Assembly: GCA_011523445.1 (NCBI GenBank)
Contig: WTGT01000340.1
Span: 1-7,311 of the forward strand
DNA length: 7,311 nucleotides
Direction of reading: 5' to 3'
Origin: Paracoccaceae bacterium
GTDB taxonomy: Bacteria; Pseudomonadota; Alphaproteobacteria; Rhodobacterales; Rhodobacteraceae
In this document: positions 6,112-7,311 of the stretch, piece after piece
Numbering within the stretch: the first letter of the stretch is position 1
How the letters are laid out: the number at the start of each line of letters is the position of its first letter
Notes under the pieces: generated by a model
Databases searched by the model: none
What the model was told of the DNA's origin: nothing
What the model saw: only the letters and a program-made list of their open reading frames with translations
Translations under genes and position numbers: made by a program

Positions 6112-6677
6112 TGGATTTTGCAGAGAACCTTAAGGAAGCCCGCCGGGCACGTAATTTAACCCAGAAAGATCTGGCCAAGCTTAGTCAACTCACCCAGCCC
6201 CAAATAAGCCAACTCGAGGCAGGCAAGAATGAACCTAAACTCAGTACAGTTATGGCTCTCTCCTGTGTACTAGGGATGTCTCTTGATGAGCTCACGGCCT
6301 GCAGAAATTCCACGAAGCAACCTGTCAACAAGAGTGACCAAAAAAGCAAACAACTTGCGGGTAAAGCAAGCTGGCCGCATAATTATACAGGAATAATACC
6401 GATCCCGGAGCGTTTTCACTGCATGGCGGAACAACGTGCAAAACGGTTCCGTATCGATCTGGAATACGAAGATATCGGTGAAGAATTGTTGCTTTTGCGA
6501 AAGCAAGCCTATGATTTTTATGGGGACATTTGTCTTTGGAGTGTACCTGGGCATGCAACTATAAGTGGTTTGCGGGGAATTGCTGGAGGTCTTCAGGATT
6601 ACGGTGATCTCAATGCTGCCCGACTGGCAGCGAAAATTCTGGAAAAAACTGAATGGGATGAACTCATTGCCCCTTGA
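6111..6677 (+). CDS. XRE-family helix-turn-helix protein, likely antitoxin/repressor
   Basis: The 188-residue protein starts with a Cro/C1-type helix-turn-helix at residues 4-62. LTQKDLAKLSQ (16-26) forms the first helices, LTQPQISQLEAGKNEP (27-42) contains the recognition helix, and a terminal helix ends at MSLDELTA. A polar linker (about 63-88) leads to a C-terminal domain of about 100 residues (WPHNYTGIIPIPERF onward) that I do not recognise; it is probably the partner-binding part. The ATG at 6111 is the first in frame after a TGA at 6090-6092 and is required to keep the HTH intact, although no ribosome-binding site precedes it. The gene overlaps the downstream nucleotidyltransferase by 20 bases, so the two should be translationally coupled. 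The likely job is DNA binding, autoregulation and possibly neutralising the partner. A plain transcriptional regulator is also possible. The HTH assignment is strong; the antitoxin role is inferred from context. Confidence 0.88.
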   Translation: MDFAENLKEARRARNLTQKDLAKLSQLTQPQISQLEAGKNEPKLSTVMALSCVLGMSLDELTACRNSTKQPVNKSDQKSKQLAGKASWPHNYTGIIPIPERFHCMAEQRAKRFRIDLEYEDIGEELLLLRKQAYDFYGDICLWSVPGHATISGLRGIAGGLQDYGDLNAARLAAKILEKTEWDELIAP

Positions 6678-7311
6678 TGATTTTCAAAAGGAAATACTGG
6701 AGTTAATTCGTAACAATAGAGCGACGTCCAGCCCTTTTGCAGGAGGATCGGCAATTCAATATCACGGAATGCGATTGTCAGATGATCAGGATATTTTCAT
6801 CACCGGTGATCCTGAACCTGTTATGCGCATTGATAAACAGGTCCTTGTAGATGCCGGGTTGATTGTACAGGAAACAAAAACCTACACTGGCTTTCGAGAA
6901 TGTCGAGTAATGAGACCAGGGGTATCCACTACGCTGCTCCAATGGACACAAGCACTAAATCTTGAATATTTCGCTCCTGTTCCTGATCCGGATTTCGGCC
7001 AAAGGCTCCATTTCGTTGACCTGGCTGTGAACAAAACTCTGGCTGCTGCCACCCGAATGGAAGAGCATGATTTCGTTGATCTCTGGATGCTGGACAGACA
7101 TGTCATGCCTTTGTGGCGCATGGCATGTGCCGCCGGTTCAAAATCACTAGATTTTGGTCCACTAGCGCTTATTGAAAGAATTTCATTTAATCGCACTCTC
7201 TCAATCACGAATAGCAATAATCAATCAAGTATTGTTCACACAACACAGCCACCAAATGGAGAACCTACCCATGGACTACTAGATGCGATAGACAAAGCCC
7301 GATTGATCTTA
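6658..7311 (+). CDS. AbiEii/DUF1814-type nucleotidyltransferase, likely toxin, C-terminus off window
   Basis: This frame was read directly from the sequence: 218 codons open to the right edge. Its start overlaps the end of the HTH gene by 20 bases. Residues 29-47 contain AGGSAI-type glycine/serine followed by RLSDDQDIF. This gives the GS...DxD nucleotidyltransferase motif with G30, S31, D43 and D45, in the SxDxD form typical of AbiEii-like proteins. Further on, NKTLAAATR (125-133) and HDFVDLWML (137-145) match the Lys-and-Asp block of the family (K...R...RDxxDL). The catalytic pattern therefore looks intact. AbiEii proteins act as toxins in abortive-infection/toxin-antitoxin pairs by transferring nucleotides, in characterised relatives to RNA. 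The classical AbiEi antitoxin is absent and an XRE protein takes its place upstream. The ATG at 6658 is chosen because the ATG at 6653 meets a stop at once. A weak GGA lies about 15 bases upstream, so translation probably depends on coupling. Family call is good; toxicity is inferred. Confidence 0.82.
   Translation, partial: MNSLPLDDFQKEILELIRNNRATSSPFAGGSAIQYHGMRLSDDQDIFITGDPEPVMRIDKQVLVDAGLIVQETKTYTGFRECRVMRPGVSTTLLQWTQALNLEYFAPVPDPDFGQRLHFVDLAVNKTLAAATRMEEHDFVDLWMLDRHVMPLWRMACAAGSKSLDFGPLALIERISFNRTLSITNSNNQSSIVHTTQPPNGEPTHGLLDAIDKARLIL

Noticed and set aside
6882..7217. 111-codon minus-strand open frame at the right end
   Set aside because: It is antisense to the nucleotidyltransferase frame, whose motifs are clear. 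The antisense translation is Ser/Arg-rich and featureless.
1..7311. Insertion sequence, CRISPR array or tRNA gene
   Set aside because: No transposase-like frame, no regularly spaced direct repeats, no long terminal inverted repeats and no tRNA-like pattern were seen on either strand.

Overview
The window comes from a bacterial chromosome or large replicon of fairly low GC (estimated by eye at about 42-43%). The best guess for the source is a proteobacterium, probably an alphaproteobacterium. This rests on remembered family resemblance: a histidine-box alkane-monooxygenase-like enzyme with a GlnE-like tail, and an NCS2 permease with an anti-sigma-kinase-like tail. No ribosomal or marker gene confirms it. 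There is no tRNA, rRNA, CRISPR array or transposase.

Left block (minus strand, reading leftwards). A 788-residue protein at 1352-3718 joins an AlkB-type membrane di-iron hydroxylase, with all four histidine motifs present, to a C-terminal half that resembles the GlnE (glutamine synthetase adenylyltransferase) nucleotidyltransferase fold but has an eroded catalytic site. After 48 bases comes a gene on the same strand, running off the left edge, for a RiPP/TOMM cyclodehydratase. Its 434 visible residues hold a leader-peptide-binding winged helix, a CxxC...CxxC zinc tetrad and the first ATP-binding motif of a YcaO domain. A small perfect hairpin lies between the two genes. Together they suggest a hydroxylase associated with azoline-forming peptide modification. 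The precursor peptide is not visible and would have to lie outside the window.

Centre. A 427-base AT-rich divergent intergenic region (3719-4145) separates the minus-strand block from a plus-strand NCS2 (xanthine/uracil-type) permease (4146-5885). It carries nested inverted repeats and a tandem 8-mer. The permease has about 130 extra cytoplasmic residues resembling a degenerate HATPase (SpoIIAB/RsbW-like) domain. A 12-bp perfect hairpin spans its stop codon.

Right block (plus strand). A 188-residue XRE-type helix-turn-helix protein (6111-6677) overlaps by 20 bases a nucleotidyltransferase of the AbiEii/DUF1814 toxin type (6658 to the right edge, 218 residues visible). This has the layout of a toxin-antitoxin or abortive-infection module. 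The HTH gene has no Shine-Dalgarno sequence, and an AT-rich inverted repeat runs into its start codon.

The three blocks show no clear shared pathway. A TOMM gene, a fused hydroxylase and a TA-like pair side by side suggest an accessory region.
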